Shown here one piece after another: positions 53,113 to 62,355 of a DNA stretch of 64,000 nt. How positions within the stretch are numbered: the stretch's first letter is position 1; each line of letters starts with the position of its first letter. Position numbers and translations under genes: made by a program. Origin of the DNA: JAAYJR01 sp964563975 (GTDB lineage Bacteria; Bacteroidota; Bacteroidia; Bacteroidales; Prolixibacteraceae); assembly GCA_964563975.1 (NCBI GenBank), contig CAZLZJ010000002.1, forward strand, positions 25,809 through 89,808. The letters are read 5' to 3'. Below the pieces are notes generated by a model. That model saw nothing but the letters and a program-made list of their open reading frames with translations. It made no database searches and was not told the origin of the DNA.

Positions 53113-54804
53113 ATGGATAAAAATGTTATATATGTTAGAGCTTTTAAGACATTTTTTTATTGGCTGTTATTTGCACTGTTATTGATCTTTGCAATATCGA
53201 ACAGACATCGCAATACCGGAACTTTCAATTGGATGACTCCATTATGGGCAGACCAGGCAGGTTATTATGTTTATTTGCCCGCACTGTTTATTTATGATTT
53301 TGATGCAAGGGCATTTCCTGATAGTATCGAAGTAAATACAGGTGATGGCTTTTCATTGGACATTGAGAGTAATAAAGTCATTACACGTTATTCATGCGGA
53401 GTTGCAATATTACAGGCACCGTTTTTTTATGCCATTCATCTGTTTGCCGGAATCTTGGGCAAGCCGCAAGATGGCTTTTCAGGAATATATCATCAGGTGC
53501 CCAACTTTGCTGCTTTTTTTTATGCTCTTTTTGGATTAATTTTTTTATGTAAGTATTTAAGTCACTATTTTAATCCTGTAATCAGGTTCTTCGTTACGGG
53601 AGCCTTGTTTTTTGGTACAAACCTCTATTATTATGCAGTTGACAGTACGGGAATGTCGCATATATATTCATTCGGACTTTTTGCGTTTATTGCCTGGTTG
53701 TCAAAAAAAATAATTATTTCCGGCCGGGAGAAGAGTTCCGTTTCTCTTTTAATATGGGGAATCGTTTTTTCAATGATAGTGTTGGTCAGACCGTCCAATA
53801 TTTTGATTTTTCCTTTTCTTTTTTGTATGGATTGCTATTCGTCAACTGAGTTACTAAACAGGATAAAGCAGTATGCTTCTTTTAAAAATATTGTGATATT
53901 GGCATTAACGGCAGGAGTTGTTTTTTTGCCTCAGATGATTTACTGGAAATATGTTTCAGGCAGTTATATATATTATTCCTATGAAGATTATGGATTCAGC
54001 AATTGGAAAAATCCACAAATTTTAGAGTTGTGGTTTTCCCCTGATAATGGTCTGTTTTTATACAGTCCCCTGTATATTGCAGCTATTATAGGGACTATTT
54101 TAATGATTTACAATAAAAAGGAGAACGGATGGGTTATTCTTTTAACTTTTTGTGCACTCTCATATCTGCTGGCTTCGTGGTATATCTTTTCGTTTGGATG
54201 CGGATTCGGCAGTCGCAATTTTGTGGAGTACACAGTTATGTTTTCTCTTCCTGCCGGACACCTGTTTAAATATATTTCTGATCAGGCAAGGGTTAAAAGA
54301 GTATTGTTTTCCGCATTAATTGTTATTATGGTTTTATTTAATTTAAAACTGGTATATAGGTATAATCGCTGTTTTCATGGAGAGACCTGGGATTTTACGG
54401 AATATCTCTCCTTTTTAAATAAAGTCAGTAGATATCATAAAGTATATGATTTTAATGGCAGCAGCCGTTTAACCCCTGAAGAAGAGTTTTCGGATATATT
54501 ATCTGTCCCGTTAAAAGATTTGTACTGTAAAAAAGCAATTGTAAGGTCTAAAGTAGCAATAGAAGATAAAAATTCAGAGGCGTTATTGGTAATTGCCATA
54601 GATAGCCCCGATTCGTTGTTCTATTGGAACTCATTGAAGTTGAAGAATGAAATACCGCCGGGTAAAATAAAAAAATTATATTCTGTTAAAGGAGAGTTCC
54701 GGCTGCCTGATGGTATGCCTGAAAATTCTAAGATATCTGTCTATATTTGGAATATAAACAGGGAGTTTCTTACTGTCAGAAATATAAAGGTGTCTCTTGA
54801 GTAG
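53113..54804 (+). CDS. Multi-span GT-C-like glycosyltransferase, copy A
   Basis: A 563-residue protein with about eleven membrane spans and a soluble C-terminal beta-rich domain from about residue 445. I recognise no named family. The motifs DQAGYYVYLPALF, TGMSHIYSF, VRPSNIL, FLPQMIYWKYVSG and FGCGFGSRNFVEY recur in the protein at 57747, so the two are paralogues. The first-loop aspartate fits a GT-C catalytic role. The copy here has an extra C-terminal domain of about 120 residues. The ATG at 53113 is preferred to a TTG at 53101. Confidence 0.8.
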   Translation: MDKNVIYVRAFKTFFYWLLFALLLIFAISNRHRNTGTFNWMTPLWADQAGYYVYLPALFIYDFDARAFPDSIEVNTGDGFSLDIESNKVITRYSCGVAILQAPFFYAIHLFAGILGKPQDGFSGIYHQVPNFAAFFYALFGLIFLCKYLSHYFNPVIRFFVTGALFFGTNLYYYAVDSTGMSHIYSFGLFAFIAWLSKKIIISGREKSSVSLLIWGIVFSMIVLVRPSNILIFPFLFCMDCYSSTELLNRIKQYASFKNIVILALTAGVVFLPQMIYWKYVSGSYIYYSYEDYGFSNWKNPQILELWFSPDNGLFLYSPLYIAAIIGTILMIYNKKENGWVILLTFCALSYLLASWYIFSFGCGFGSRNFVEYTVMFSLPAGHLFKYISDQARVKRVLFSALIVIMVLFNLKLVYRYNRCFHGETWDFTEYLSFLNKVSRYHKVYDFNGSSRLTPEEEFSDILSVPLKDLYCKKAIVRSKVAIEDKNSEALLVIAIDSPDSLFYWNSLKLKNEIPPGKIKKLYSVKGEFRLPDGMPENSKISVYIWNINREFLTVRNIKVSLE

Positions 54805-54836
54805 CCGGTTTTAGTGATATAATAGTAATGTAAATA

Positions 54837-55574
54837 ATGCCGAAAATTTCAAAAACAGATAATGGGGAAAAAATATTGGAAGTAATCTCTGATGCCGATA
54901 ATTTTAACAGGTGGATATATCAAACGATCAAGCCTTATTGCAAAGGTCATATCTTTGAAATTGGCAGTGGAATAGGAAATATTTCCCAATATTTAATATC
55001 TGACAGTTACCGGGTTACTTTAAGCGATGTAAATAAGTCATATATTGATATTTTGCAAAAAAGATTTAAAAGATCCGGTAACCTGCATGAGGTTTTATTA
55101 TTCAATTTTGCAGATAGAGATATTGAAGCGAATCATTCGAAGATAATAGAGAGTTTTGATACTGTTGTGGCATTGAATGTATTAGAGCATGTTGATGACC
55201 ATTTGCTGGCAGTTAAAAACAGTTTTTCTCTTCTCAGGCCGGGAGGAAATCTTATTATACTCGTACCTGCATTTGAGGCTCTTTATAATGAGTTTGATAA
55301 AGCCGTGGAACACCACAGGAGGTATTCCGTTCAAAGTCTTAAAAAGTTATTGTCAATCCCCGGATTTAATATCATTCATACTCAGTATTTTAATGCTGCA
55401 GGCATTTTAGGTTGGTATATTTCAGGAAAAATATTTGGAAGAAAAGTTATTCCTTCCGGTCAAATGAGTATTTATAATAAATTCATACCGCTGTGGAAAG
55501 TTGCTGACAGGCTGCTTAACAGGTTTTGTGGTTTGTCTTTAATATGTGTGTCAGAAAAAGCAGGCAATAAATAA
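54837..55574 (+). CDS. Class I SAM-dependent methyltransferase
   Basis: A 245-residue Rossmann-fold methyltransferase. The SAM motif I is FEIGSGIGNISQYL, and the acidic loop is in FDTVVALNVLEHVDDH. The stretch FEALYNEFDKAVEHHRRYS is common in methyltransferases that sit beside dolichyl-phosphate-type GT2 genes. It probably methylates a lipid-linked sugar or related intermediate in this operon; the substrate is not known. Confidence 0.87.
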   Translation: MPKISKTDNGEKILEVISDADNFNRWIYQTIKPYCKGHIFEIGSGIGNISQYLISDSYRVTLSDVNKSYIDILQKRFKRSGNLHEVLLFNFADRDIEANHSKIIESFDTVVALNVLEHVDDHLLAVKNSFSLLRPGGNLIILVPAFEALYNEFDKAVEHHRRYSVQSLKKLLSIPGFNIIHTQYFNAAGILGWYISGKIFGRKVIPSGQMSIYNKFIPLWKVADRLLNRFCGLSLICVSEKAGNK

Positions 55575-55585
55575 AATCGGGAAAA

Positions 55586-57001
55586 ATGTTCAGAGCAAAA
55601 CAGATTACATTTTTAATTTTAATATTTTCGGGCCTCTTTTTCCTGTTTTTTGCAATTTATTCCAAGGGCAGCTGGGGTGGTGCAGACAGCTATGTGCATT
55701 ATAGAATATCGCGATATGCATTTAAATACCCGCATCTGTTTTTTGACCTCTGGGGAAAACCCCTGTTTAATATTTTGAGCTCTCCTTTTGCACAGTTTGG
55801 TTATATTGGAATCAAGGTTTTCAATATCATTGCAGCCCTTCTTTCTTCATGGTTAGTATTCAATATTTCATCTCACTTTCAATGGAGGGCAGCATATATG
55901 TCAATACTAATGCTATTATATGCTCCTATATATTTTATTATTATCCCTTCAGCTCTTACTGAGCCTCTTTTTGGATTGGTTATTATAACTGCTGTCTGGT
56001 TGTTTTTTAAAGAGAGGTTTATTTTGTCGGCAATGGTTATTTCACTGTTGCCCTTTGCAAGAAATGAAGGATTTATATTTTTCCCGTTGTTCCTGACAGC
56101 TTTTATATTAAAAAAACAGTATAGCGCTATTCCCTTTATAGCTTTTGGCTTCATTCTTTTATCTATTTTGGGATTGCCGGTTTTTAAAGATTTTTTTTGG
56201 ATTATCAGCCGGTCAGGGGGTGGGGGCAGCCCGGATATTTATGGTACCGGCCCGCTATTTCATTTTGTAAGCCATATTGATGATATTATAGGGTATCCTG
56301 TTTTGATTTTTTTTCTTATTGGGGTTGCCGTTTCAACCGTAAAACTATTTAAAAATTTCAGCAAGCCAGGAGATGAACATCTTTTTTACCTGTTAGTAAT
56401 AGGAGGTTTTTTTGCCTATTTCAGTGCTCACTCGGTAGTGAGATGGCTTTGGGAAGGGCGGTCGCTCGGGCTAATAAGGGTAATTGCCGGAATAGCTCCT
56501 CTTGGGGCTGTTATTGCCATGAGAGGTTTGGAAGAAATTTTATTATTTTTTTCGGAACGTAACCTGATTGCAAAAATATTTTTACTGATGAGCGGTATCT
56601 TGATAGTGGCTTATCCGTTTTTTAAGTACCCTGTACCTATTGGCTTAAACGGGGAGGAACAACTTATAAGACAGTCATGCAAATGGCTGAAAGAGGAAAA
56701 ATATGATAATAATCTCATATATTTTTATGATCCTTTGATTCCTCACTATCTCGGTAAAGATCCTTTTGATTCTAAACAGGTTAGAGAAATAGTTGATGAC
56801 AGGGAAAATCCGGAAAATGCAGTACCTTCAGAGGCAGTGGTGATATGGGATGCACATTTTGGCCCGAATGAAGGGGGGCTGCCATTAGAGCGCTTGTTAA
56901 ATAATGATGCTTTTACCCTTCTTTCAATGTTTTCTCCCGAGAATCCTTTTAAAACCCTTAATGGATATGATTATGAAGTATATATATTCGTCAGGAAATA
57001 G
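55586..57001 (+). CDS. Multi-span GT-C-like membrane protein
   Basis: A 471-residue protein with about ten membrane spans and a soluble tail from about residue 370. The first periplasmic loop GGADSYVHYRISRYAFK carries an aspartate that could be the GT-C catalytic residue. It resembles other mannosyltransferase-like proteins but is not a close relative of the copies at 53113 and 57747. It sits 11 nt after the methyltransferase and 24 nt before the second GT2 gene. Confidence 0.72.
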   Translation: MFRAKQITFLILIFSGLFFLFFAIYSKGSWGGADSYVHYRISRYAFKYPHLFFDLWGKPLFNILSSPFAQFGYIGIKVFNIIAALLSSWLVFNISSHFQWRAAYMSILMLLYAPIYFIIIPSALTEPLFGLVIITAVWLFFKERFILSAMVISLLPFARNEGFIFFPLFLTAFILKKQYSAIPFIAFGFILLSILGLPVFKDFFWIISRSGGGGSPDIYGTGPLFHFVSHIDDIIGYPVLIFFLIGVAVSTVKLFKNFSKPGDEHLFYLLVIGGFFAYFSAHSVVRWLWEGRSLGLIRVIAGIAPLGAVIAMRGLEEILLFFSERNLIAKIFLLMSGILIVAYPFFKYPVPIGLNGEEQLIRQSCKWLKEEKYDNNLIYFYDPLIPHYLGKDPFDSKQVREIVDDRENPENAVPSEAVVIWDAHFGPNEGGLPLERLLNNDAFTLLSMFSPENPFKTLNGYDYEVYIFVRK

Positions 57002-57025
57002 TATTAAAAATTAAAGAGTAAAAGA

Positions 57026-57739
57026 ATGAGGTTAAGCGTAATTATTCCCCTTTATAATGAAGAAAGTACCATTGTAAATTTGCTGAAGCAGTTTGAAACT
57101 GTGACTTTTCCTGATACCCTGTCGGGAGTTGAAATTATTGTTGTCGATGACTGCTCAGAGGATAATTCTTTTGAGCTGACTTCAGATTATATTAAAGGAC
57201 GAAGTAATTTTATACTTTTAAAACATGATGTCAACAGTGGAAAGGGAGCAGCTGTTAAAACAGGTATCAGCCATGCTTCAGGCGATATATATTTAATACA
57301 GGATGGAGATCTTGAATTAAGTCCGGCAGATATACCTTCAATGATTAATGCCATGACCGGGCTTAATGTTGAATTTGTAAACGGATCGAGATATCTGCCC
57401 GGAATAATCAGACCTTTGGCCTCCTATAAAAGGTATCTTGGCAATAAAATTTTCACAAATTTAACATCTGTATTAACAGATGTCAAACTGACTGACATAG
57501 CTTGTGGCTATAAGTTGATACATAGAGATTTATACAATAAGGTCAAGTTAAATGAAAATAGATTTGGATTTGAAGCGGAGCTTTTGATAAAAGCCTTAAA
57601 GATTAAGAAGAATAATATTGCTGAGGTTCCGGTACAATACTTTCCCCGAAATTATGGAGATGGTAAAAAACTGAATAATGCAGATGCCTTTTCAATCTTG
57701 TGGACAATCATAAAGTATGCAGTTTTAGGTTTAAAATAG
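57026..57739 (+). CDS. GT2 polyprenyl-phosphate glycosyltransferase (DPM1-like), copy B
   Basis: A 237-residue paralogue of the GT2 at 52375. It has the same landmarks: LSVIIPLYNEESTIVNLL, VVDDCSEDNS, SGKGAAVKTGI and QDGDLELSP. The GT2-specific C-terminal part FGFEAELLIKALK is kept. Like copy A it is followed directly by a multi-span partner (7 nt gap). The differing acceptor loop suggests that the two copies charge different sugars. Confidence 0.9.
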   Translation: MRLSVIIPLYNEESTIVNLLKQFETVTFPDTLSGVEIIVVDDCSEDNSFELTSDYIKGRSNFILLKHDVNSGKGAAVKTGISHASGDIYLIQDGDLELSPADIPSMINAMTGLNVEFVNGSRYLPGIIRPLASYKRYLGNKIFTNLTSVLTDVKLTDIACGYKLIHRDLYNKVKLNENRFGFEAELLIKALKIKKNNIAEVPVQYFPRNYGDGKKLNNADAFSILWTIIKYAVLGLK

Positions 57740-57746
57740 ATCTTTT

Positions 57747-59108
57747 ATGAAATTATTTAAAAAAGATTTGTCGGTTTACACAATATTTTTTTGTGCATTT
57801 ATAATTTTTATTTTCATTTTCACTTCGCGGATATGGCGACGGGAAAATACTGTAATTTACTGGGATGTAGTTAGTTATTATTCATACTTGCCTGCATTTT
57901 TTATTTTTAATGACATTCGCCTTGAAAAGGAAGAGTCTTATGAAAATGGTATATTCTGGCCTGAAGCGGCACCCAATGGCGGGAATGTAATTAAAACCAC
58001 AATGGGATTGTCAATATTATATGCTCCTTTCTTTTTTGCCGGTCATATTTATGCTATTGCATTTGATTATCCTGCTTATGGTTTTTCGGTGCCTTATAAA
58101 GTGTCGTTACTTTTCGGGGCTCTTTTTTATCTTGTTGTTGCCATGGTTTTTTTAAGAAAATTACTGAAAAAGTTTTTCCCGGATATTGTTGTGGCAATAA
58201 CAATTGCTGCTGTAGTGCTTGGAACAAACCTGGCATATTATTCAAGCAGGGAGGGAACGATGTCGCACCTCTACAGTTTTTTTCTTTTTACTGTTTTTAT
58301 CCTGCTTACCGTTAATTGGCATAAAAGGCGGGGAATAGGATTATTAATGGCTTTGGGTGCTTTAGCCGGGATAATAACACTTGTCAGGCCAACCAATATT
58401 TTAATTCTTCTTTTTTTCTTTCTGTATGATGTGAGTTCATGGAAAACATTTTTGCAAAAGATCAAATTTATATTCAGCCATTTTCACTGGTTTATTCTTA
58501 TGTTTTTTGCCTTTGTTATTATTTGGATACCCCAGATGATTTACTGGAAAAAAATTACCGGGCAGCTTTTTTACTATTCATATAGTGAAGAGCCTTTTTA
58601 TTTTAATAATCCCCAGATTTTAAATGGCCTTTTTAGTTTCAGGAAGGGGTGGCTGCTATATACACCATTGATGGTTTTTGCCCTGTTGGGGATACCGCTC
58701 CTTTTTGTGAAGATGAAAAGCTTTTCATGGGCAGTTTTGATTTTTATTACCGTTAATATCTATGTTGTGTTTTCCTGGTGGTGCTGGTGGTATGGAGGAG
58801 GGTTCGGGCAAAGAGCCATGATTGATTCTTATCCTGTTCTTTCAATACCACTTGCTTTATTGATAAACCGGTTGGGAAAACGGGGAAAACTAATCTCCCG
58901 GGGAGTTGTTTTTGTTCTGTTTACTCTTATACTGCACAATATTTTTCAGTTAGAGCAATATAAGTATAATACAATTCACTACGACAGCATGACAAGGGAA
59001 GCTTATAAAAAGGTTTTTTTGAAATTACACCCGCCGGAGGGTCATTGGGATTTATTGAAATCACCCGACTATGAAAAAGCTGTAAAGGGTATAAGAGAGT
59101 ATCCCTGA
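57747..59108 (+). CDS. Multi-span GT-C-like glycosyltransferase, copy B
   Basis: A 453-residue membrane protein, paralogue of the one at 53113. Shared motifs are DVVSYYSYLPAFF, GTMSHLYSF, VRPTNILIL, WIPQMIYWKKITG, FYFNNPQIL and GGGFGQRAMIDSY. It lacks the C-terminal soluble domain of copy A, ending soon after the last span with a tail of about 45 residues. It is the final gene of the operon. Function is inferred from its pairing with a GT2. Confidence 0.8.
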   Translation: MKLFKKDLSVYTIFFCAFIIFIFIFTSRIWRRENTVIYWDVVSYYSYLPAFFIFNDIRLEKEESYENGIFWPEAAPNGGNVIKTTMGLSILYAPFFFAGHIYAIAFDYPAYGFSVPYKVSLLFGALFYLVVAMVFLRKLLKKFFPDIVVAITIAAVVLGTNLAYYSSREGTMSHLYSFFLFTVFILLTVNWHKRRGIGLLMALGALAGIITLVRPTNILILLFFFLYDVSSWKTFLQKIKFIFSHFHWFILMFFAFVIIWIPQMIYWKKITGQLFYYSYSEEPFYFNNPQILNGLFSFRKGWLLYTPLMVFALLGIPLLFVKMKSFSWAVLIFITVNIYVVFSWWCWWYGGGFGQRAMIDSYPVLSIPLALLINRLGKRGKLISRGVVFVLFTLILHNIFQLEQYKYNTIHYDSMTREAYKKVFLKLHPPEGHWDLLKSPDYEKAVKGIREYP

Positions 59109-59237
59109 TTTATAAAAATAAAATCCGGCCTGATTACCGGAAAAAATTTTCCGCCATGCACTAAATACAAGTTTTAAAAATATGATCTTCATCTGAATAA
59201 TACTTGTTTAATCGCTTTCTGTTAACCATAAGTTCGT

Positions 59238-59245
59238 TATCTTTG
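59238..59245 (+). promoter_or_regulatory. -7 box for the oxidoreductase gene
   Basis: TATCTTTG is an exact TAnnTTTG match 40 nt before the ATG at 59286. The upstream TTTCTG at 59216-59221 may stand in for the -33 box. Confidence 0.4.
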
Positions 59246-59285
59246 CCATGTTATTTATAGAAGTATAACTTAAAACTGATAATGG

Positions 59286-60653
59286 ATGAATAATAAAACA
59301 TCAAATACTGATGTACTGGTAATAGGCAGCAGTGCTGCCGGTCTGGTCGCTGCATTAACCGGCAAAAGGGTATATCCTGACAAGAAATTTATTGTTACAA
59401 CAAAAAATTCGGAGACTCTTATCCCTTGTGGTATACCTTATATTTTTGGTTCGGTGGGCAGTTCAAATAACGATATTTTACCTGTTGGTAAAATGTTTGG
59501 AGCAAATAATATTGATCTGATAACCGATGAGGCAGAATCATTACTGCTTGATGAGAAAACCGTAATATATAAGTCAGGTAACAGAATATCTTACGAAAAA
59601 CTTGTTATCGGTACCGGGTCTGTGCCATTAAAGGCTAAGTGGCTGAAAGGTTATGACAAAGGAAATGTTTTTACGGTACCTAAAGATAAAGATTATCTTG
59701 ACAATATGCAGGAAAAGCTAAGCAGCTTAAAGAAAGTTGTGGTTATAGGTGCCGGTTTTATTGGAGTTGAACTTTCAGATGAATTGAAAAAAGCCGGTAA
59801 TGAGGTTACGCTGATTGAGAAATTGCCAAATATTTTGGGGCTTGCATTTGATGAAGATATATCGGGAAAGGTTGAAGCTTTATTGAAAGAGAGGGGTGTT
59901 AAAGTGTTAACATCTGCTTCTGTAGTGGAAATTACCGGTAAGGATAAAGCAACGGGGGTCAGGTTGGAAAATGGTGAATTAATTGAAACTGATGCCGTTA
60001 TTCTTTCAGTAGGGTATGAACCAAATTCTGCACTTGCGGAAAAAGCAGGGATAGCAGTTAATAAAAAAGGGTTTATTAAGGTTGATGATTATATGCGCAC
60101 TGAATATCCTGATGTTTTTGCTGTTGGCGACTGTGCCGAAAAACGTGATTTTATCACAAGAAAGTCTACACAGGTTATGCTTGCTTCGACTGCTTGTGCC
60201 GAAGCCCGGATTGCAGGAATGAATCTTTATAAATTGTCAGCCATAAAAACTTTTATAGGTACCATATCAATTTTTTCAACAGCTATTGGGAATACAGGAT
60301 TTGGCGTGGCCGGTATCACTGAAAATCAGGCTGAAATTGAAAATTTCGATTTTGTTATCGGCAGTTTTGAAGGAATTGACCGCCATCCGGGTACATTAAA
60401 AGATACTCATAGTCAATATGTGAAGCTGCTGGTAGGAAGAGAGACAGGTGTTATTTTGGGAGGCGCTGTATATGGTGGATTATCAACAGGAGAATTAACT
60501 AACACTTTAGGATTTATTGTACAGAATAAAATGACTCTTAATTCACTGCTTACAGCACAGATTGGAACGCATCCTCTTTTGACCGCCTCACCGGCAGGAT
60601 ATCCTTTGGTAAAAGCAGCTGAAAATGCAGCAGTTAAAATAATGTTTAAATAA
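59286..60653 (+). CDS. FAD/NAD(P)-dependent oxidoreductase (CoA-disulfide reductase/NADH oxidase family)
   Basis: A 455-residue flavoprotein. The FAD motif VIGSSAAGLVAA is at the N-terminus, the redox-active cysteine is C48 in LIPCGIPYIFG, the NAD motif is VVIGAGFIGVELSDELKKAG (about residues 152-171), and the second FAD motif is VFAVGDCAEKRD. The single active cysteine and C-terminal dimer domain place it with CoA-disulfide reductases, NADH oxidases and polysulfide reductases. It is followed by a DUF4405 membrane protein (13 nt), a likely electron partner. Confidence 0.87.
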   Translation: MNNKTSNTDVLVIGSSAAGLVAALTGKRVYPDKKFIVTTKNSETLIPCGIPYIFGSVGSSNNDILPVGKMFGANNIDLITDEAESLLLDEKTVIYKSGNRISYEKLVIGTGSVPLKAKWLKGYDKGNVFTVPKDKDYLDNMQEKLSSLKKVVVIGAGFIGVELSDELKKAGNEVTLIEKLPNILGLAFDEDISGKVEALLKERGVKVLTSASVVEITGKDKATGVRLENGELIETDAVILSVGYEPNSALAEKAGIAVNKKGFIKVDDYMRTEYPDVFAVGDCAEKRDFITRKSTQVMLASTACAEARIAGMNLYKLSAIKTFIGTISIFSTAIGNTGFGVAGITENQAEIENFDFVIGSFEGIDRHPGTLKDTHSQYVKLLVGRETGVILGGAVYGGLSTGELTNTLGFIVQNKMTLNSLLTAQIGTHPLLTASPAGYPLVKAAENAAVKIMFK

Positions 60654-60666
60654 AAATGATAAAATA

Positions 60667-61428
60667 ATGAAACCGATAACCCGTCAAAAGCTTAATATTA
60701 TTATTGATATAATTATGTTTCTGGTAATGGGCGCATTGGCTGCCATTGGTTTCATTATTCGGTATATTCTTATTCCGGGCTCTGAAAGATGGGAGAAATA
60801 TGGCAGAAATGTTGACTTAACATGTTGGGGAATGGACCGTCATGAGTGGGGGTTTATTCATCTGGTACTTGGGATTTTATTGATCGTACTGCTTATTCTT
60901 CATATTATTTTCCATTGGACAATGATTGTCAATTATTTTAAAAGGTTGCTTCCAAATCCAACCTGGAGATATATAGTTGTTGGAGGAATTATTATTCTGA
61001 CCTGCATATTTGCGGCTTCCCCATTTTTGATGTTACCTGAAATAGGTGCTCCCATACGAGGTCAAAGTGAAAGTTTCAGGCAGATACATTCAGAAGAAAT
61101 ATTCACTTTTCAGAATGAAACAGCAGAAATTGAAGGCCAATTTGACTCTATTGAGCCAATAACCGGCTCAGGGGAGTTACATGAAAAGGAGAAGAAAAAA
61201 AAAGACACCCGCGAAAAAGAGGCCAGGGTGCTTGATATAAAAGGATATAATACAATTGGGGAGCTTGCCGGCATGCATGATATTTCTGCTGCAGAGATGA
61301 AAAAAAGATTAAAAATACCTTTGACAGTTTCTGATAATGAACAGTTAGGCCGTATACGCAGAATTTATGGATTTACAATGCGTGAAGTTGAAGATTGCAT
61401 TCTCGCATTAAAAGACAAATCAAAATAG
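60667..61428 (+). CDS. DUF4405 membrane protein with C-terminal helical domain
   Basis: A 253-residue protein with three to four membrane spans (about 10-33, 62-84, 100-118). Histidines in HEWGFIHLVLG and LHIIFHW are spaced like heme b ligands in cytochrome b561-type four-helix proteins. Residues about 195-253 form a soluble domain (TIGELAGMHDISAAEMKKRL, then LGRIRRIYGFTMREVED) that I associate with other redox membrane proteins. It is coupled to the flavoprotein gene upstream. Confidence 0.82.
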   Translation: MKPITRQKLNIIIDIIMFLVMGALAAIGFIIRYILIPGSERWEKYGRNVDLTCWGMDRHEWGFIHLVLGILLIVLLILHIIFHWTMIVNYFKRLLPNPTWRYIVVGGIIILTCIFAASPFLMLPEIGAPIRGQSESFRQIHSEEIFTFQNETAEIEGQFDSIEPITGSGELHEKEKKKKDTREKEARVLDIKGYNTIGELAGMHDISAAEMKKRLKIPLTVSDNEQLGRIRRIYGFTMREVEDCILALKDKSK

Positions 61429-61451
61429 TATTTAATCTTTTGTTTCTGAAT

Positions 61452-62342
61452 ATGGAATTTAAAAATCATCAGATTCTTTGTGTTGGCGAAATGTTGTGGG
61501 ACAGGCTTCCTTCCGGTTCTAAACCGGGGGGTGCTCCCATGAATGTTGCCATACACTTAAAAGCAGCCGGCCAAATTGTATTTATTGCCGGCAGGGTGGG
61601 GAAGGATAAAGCGGGGCAGGATCTTAAAAAGTTTATTAAAAAGGCAGGCCTGGAGCTTGATCTTATACAGGAAGATGAATTGCTGCCAACCAGTGAAGTG
61701 ATCGTTGAGCTTGATCAGGAACGTAATGCGAAATTTATTATTAAGGAGCCTGTGGCCTGGGATAATATTGAGTTTACAGATAAACTGGCTGAAAAGGCCG
61801 GCGAATCAGGAGTGCTGATTTACGGGTCGCTGGCTTCACGTGGGAAAAAGAGCAGGGATACCATTTTAAAACTGTTGGATAGTGATGCCGTGAAATTAAT
61901 AGATGTTAATTTTCGTAAACCATATGATACAAAAGATATTATCGAGCCGTTGTTAAAGAGGTCAGATATTGTAAAATTAAATGATGACGAGCTTAGGATA
62001 ATTGCAGGATGGCACGGGAAAGGGTCTTTTGAAGAAAAGGATTTAGCTGACTGGTTTGCAAACAGGTATAATGTCAGAATGGTTTGTGTTACAAAAGGTG
62101 CCAGGGGAGCTCTGCTATACAGTGAAGGAGAGATTTACGAGCATAATGGATTTAAGGTAAATGTTGTTGATACTGTCGGTGCAGGAGATGCATTTCTTGC
62201 CGGTTTTTTAATCTCTTTATTTGAAAAAAAATCTTTGGCCGATGCTCTCAGCTTTGCATGTGCAACAGGCGCGTTTGTTGCAGAAAATGAGGGCGCTACA
62301 CCTGTCTTTAATATTGATAGGATTATTCAGATAATGAGTTAA
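61452..62342 (+). CDS. PfkB-family sugar kinase
   Basis: A 296-residue ribokinase-fold carbohydrate kinase. The N-terminal substrate segment GSKPGGAPMNVAIHL and the C-terminal anion-hole signature DTVGAGDAFLAGFL with its catalytic aspartate are intact. It looks like a fructokinase, but the substrate cannot be fixed. I use the ATG at 61452, which leaves 23 nt after the preceding gene. An upstream in-frame ATG at 61395 would overlap that gene and add an unlikely basic segment. Confidence 0.9.
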   Translation: MEFKNHQILCVGEMLWDRLPSGSKPGGAPMNVAIHLKAAGQIVFIAGRVGKDKAGQDLKKFIKKAGLELDLIQEDELLPTSEVIVELDQERNAKFIIKEPVAWDNIEFTDKLAEKAGESGVLIYGSLASRGKKSRDTILKLLDSDAVKLIDVNFRKPYDTKDIIEPLLKRSDIVKLNDDELRIIAGWHGKGSFEEKDLADWFANRYNVRMVCVTKGARGALLYSEGEIYEHNGFKVNVVDTVGAGDAFLAGFLISLFEKKSLADALSFACATGAFVAENEGATPVFNIDRIIQIMS

Positions 62343-62355
62343 CAGTATTGTTTCG

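Noticed and set aside
59124..59141. Hairpin TCCGG-N8-CCGGA after the glycan operon as terminator
   Set aside because: Only 5 bp, and the T-run is on the minus strand, where no gene would need it.
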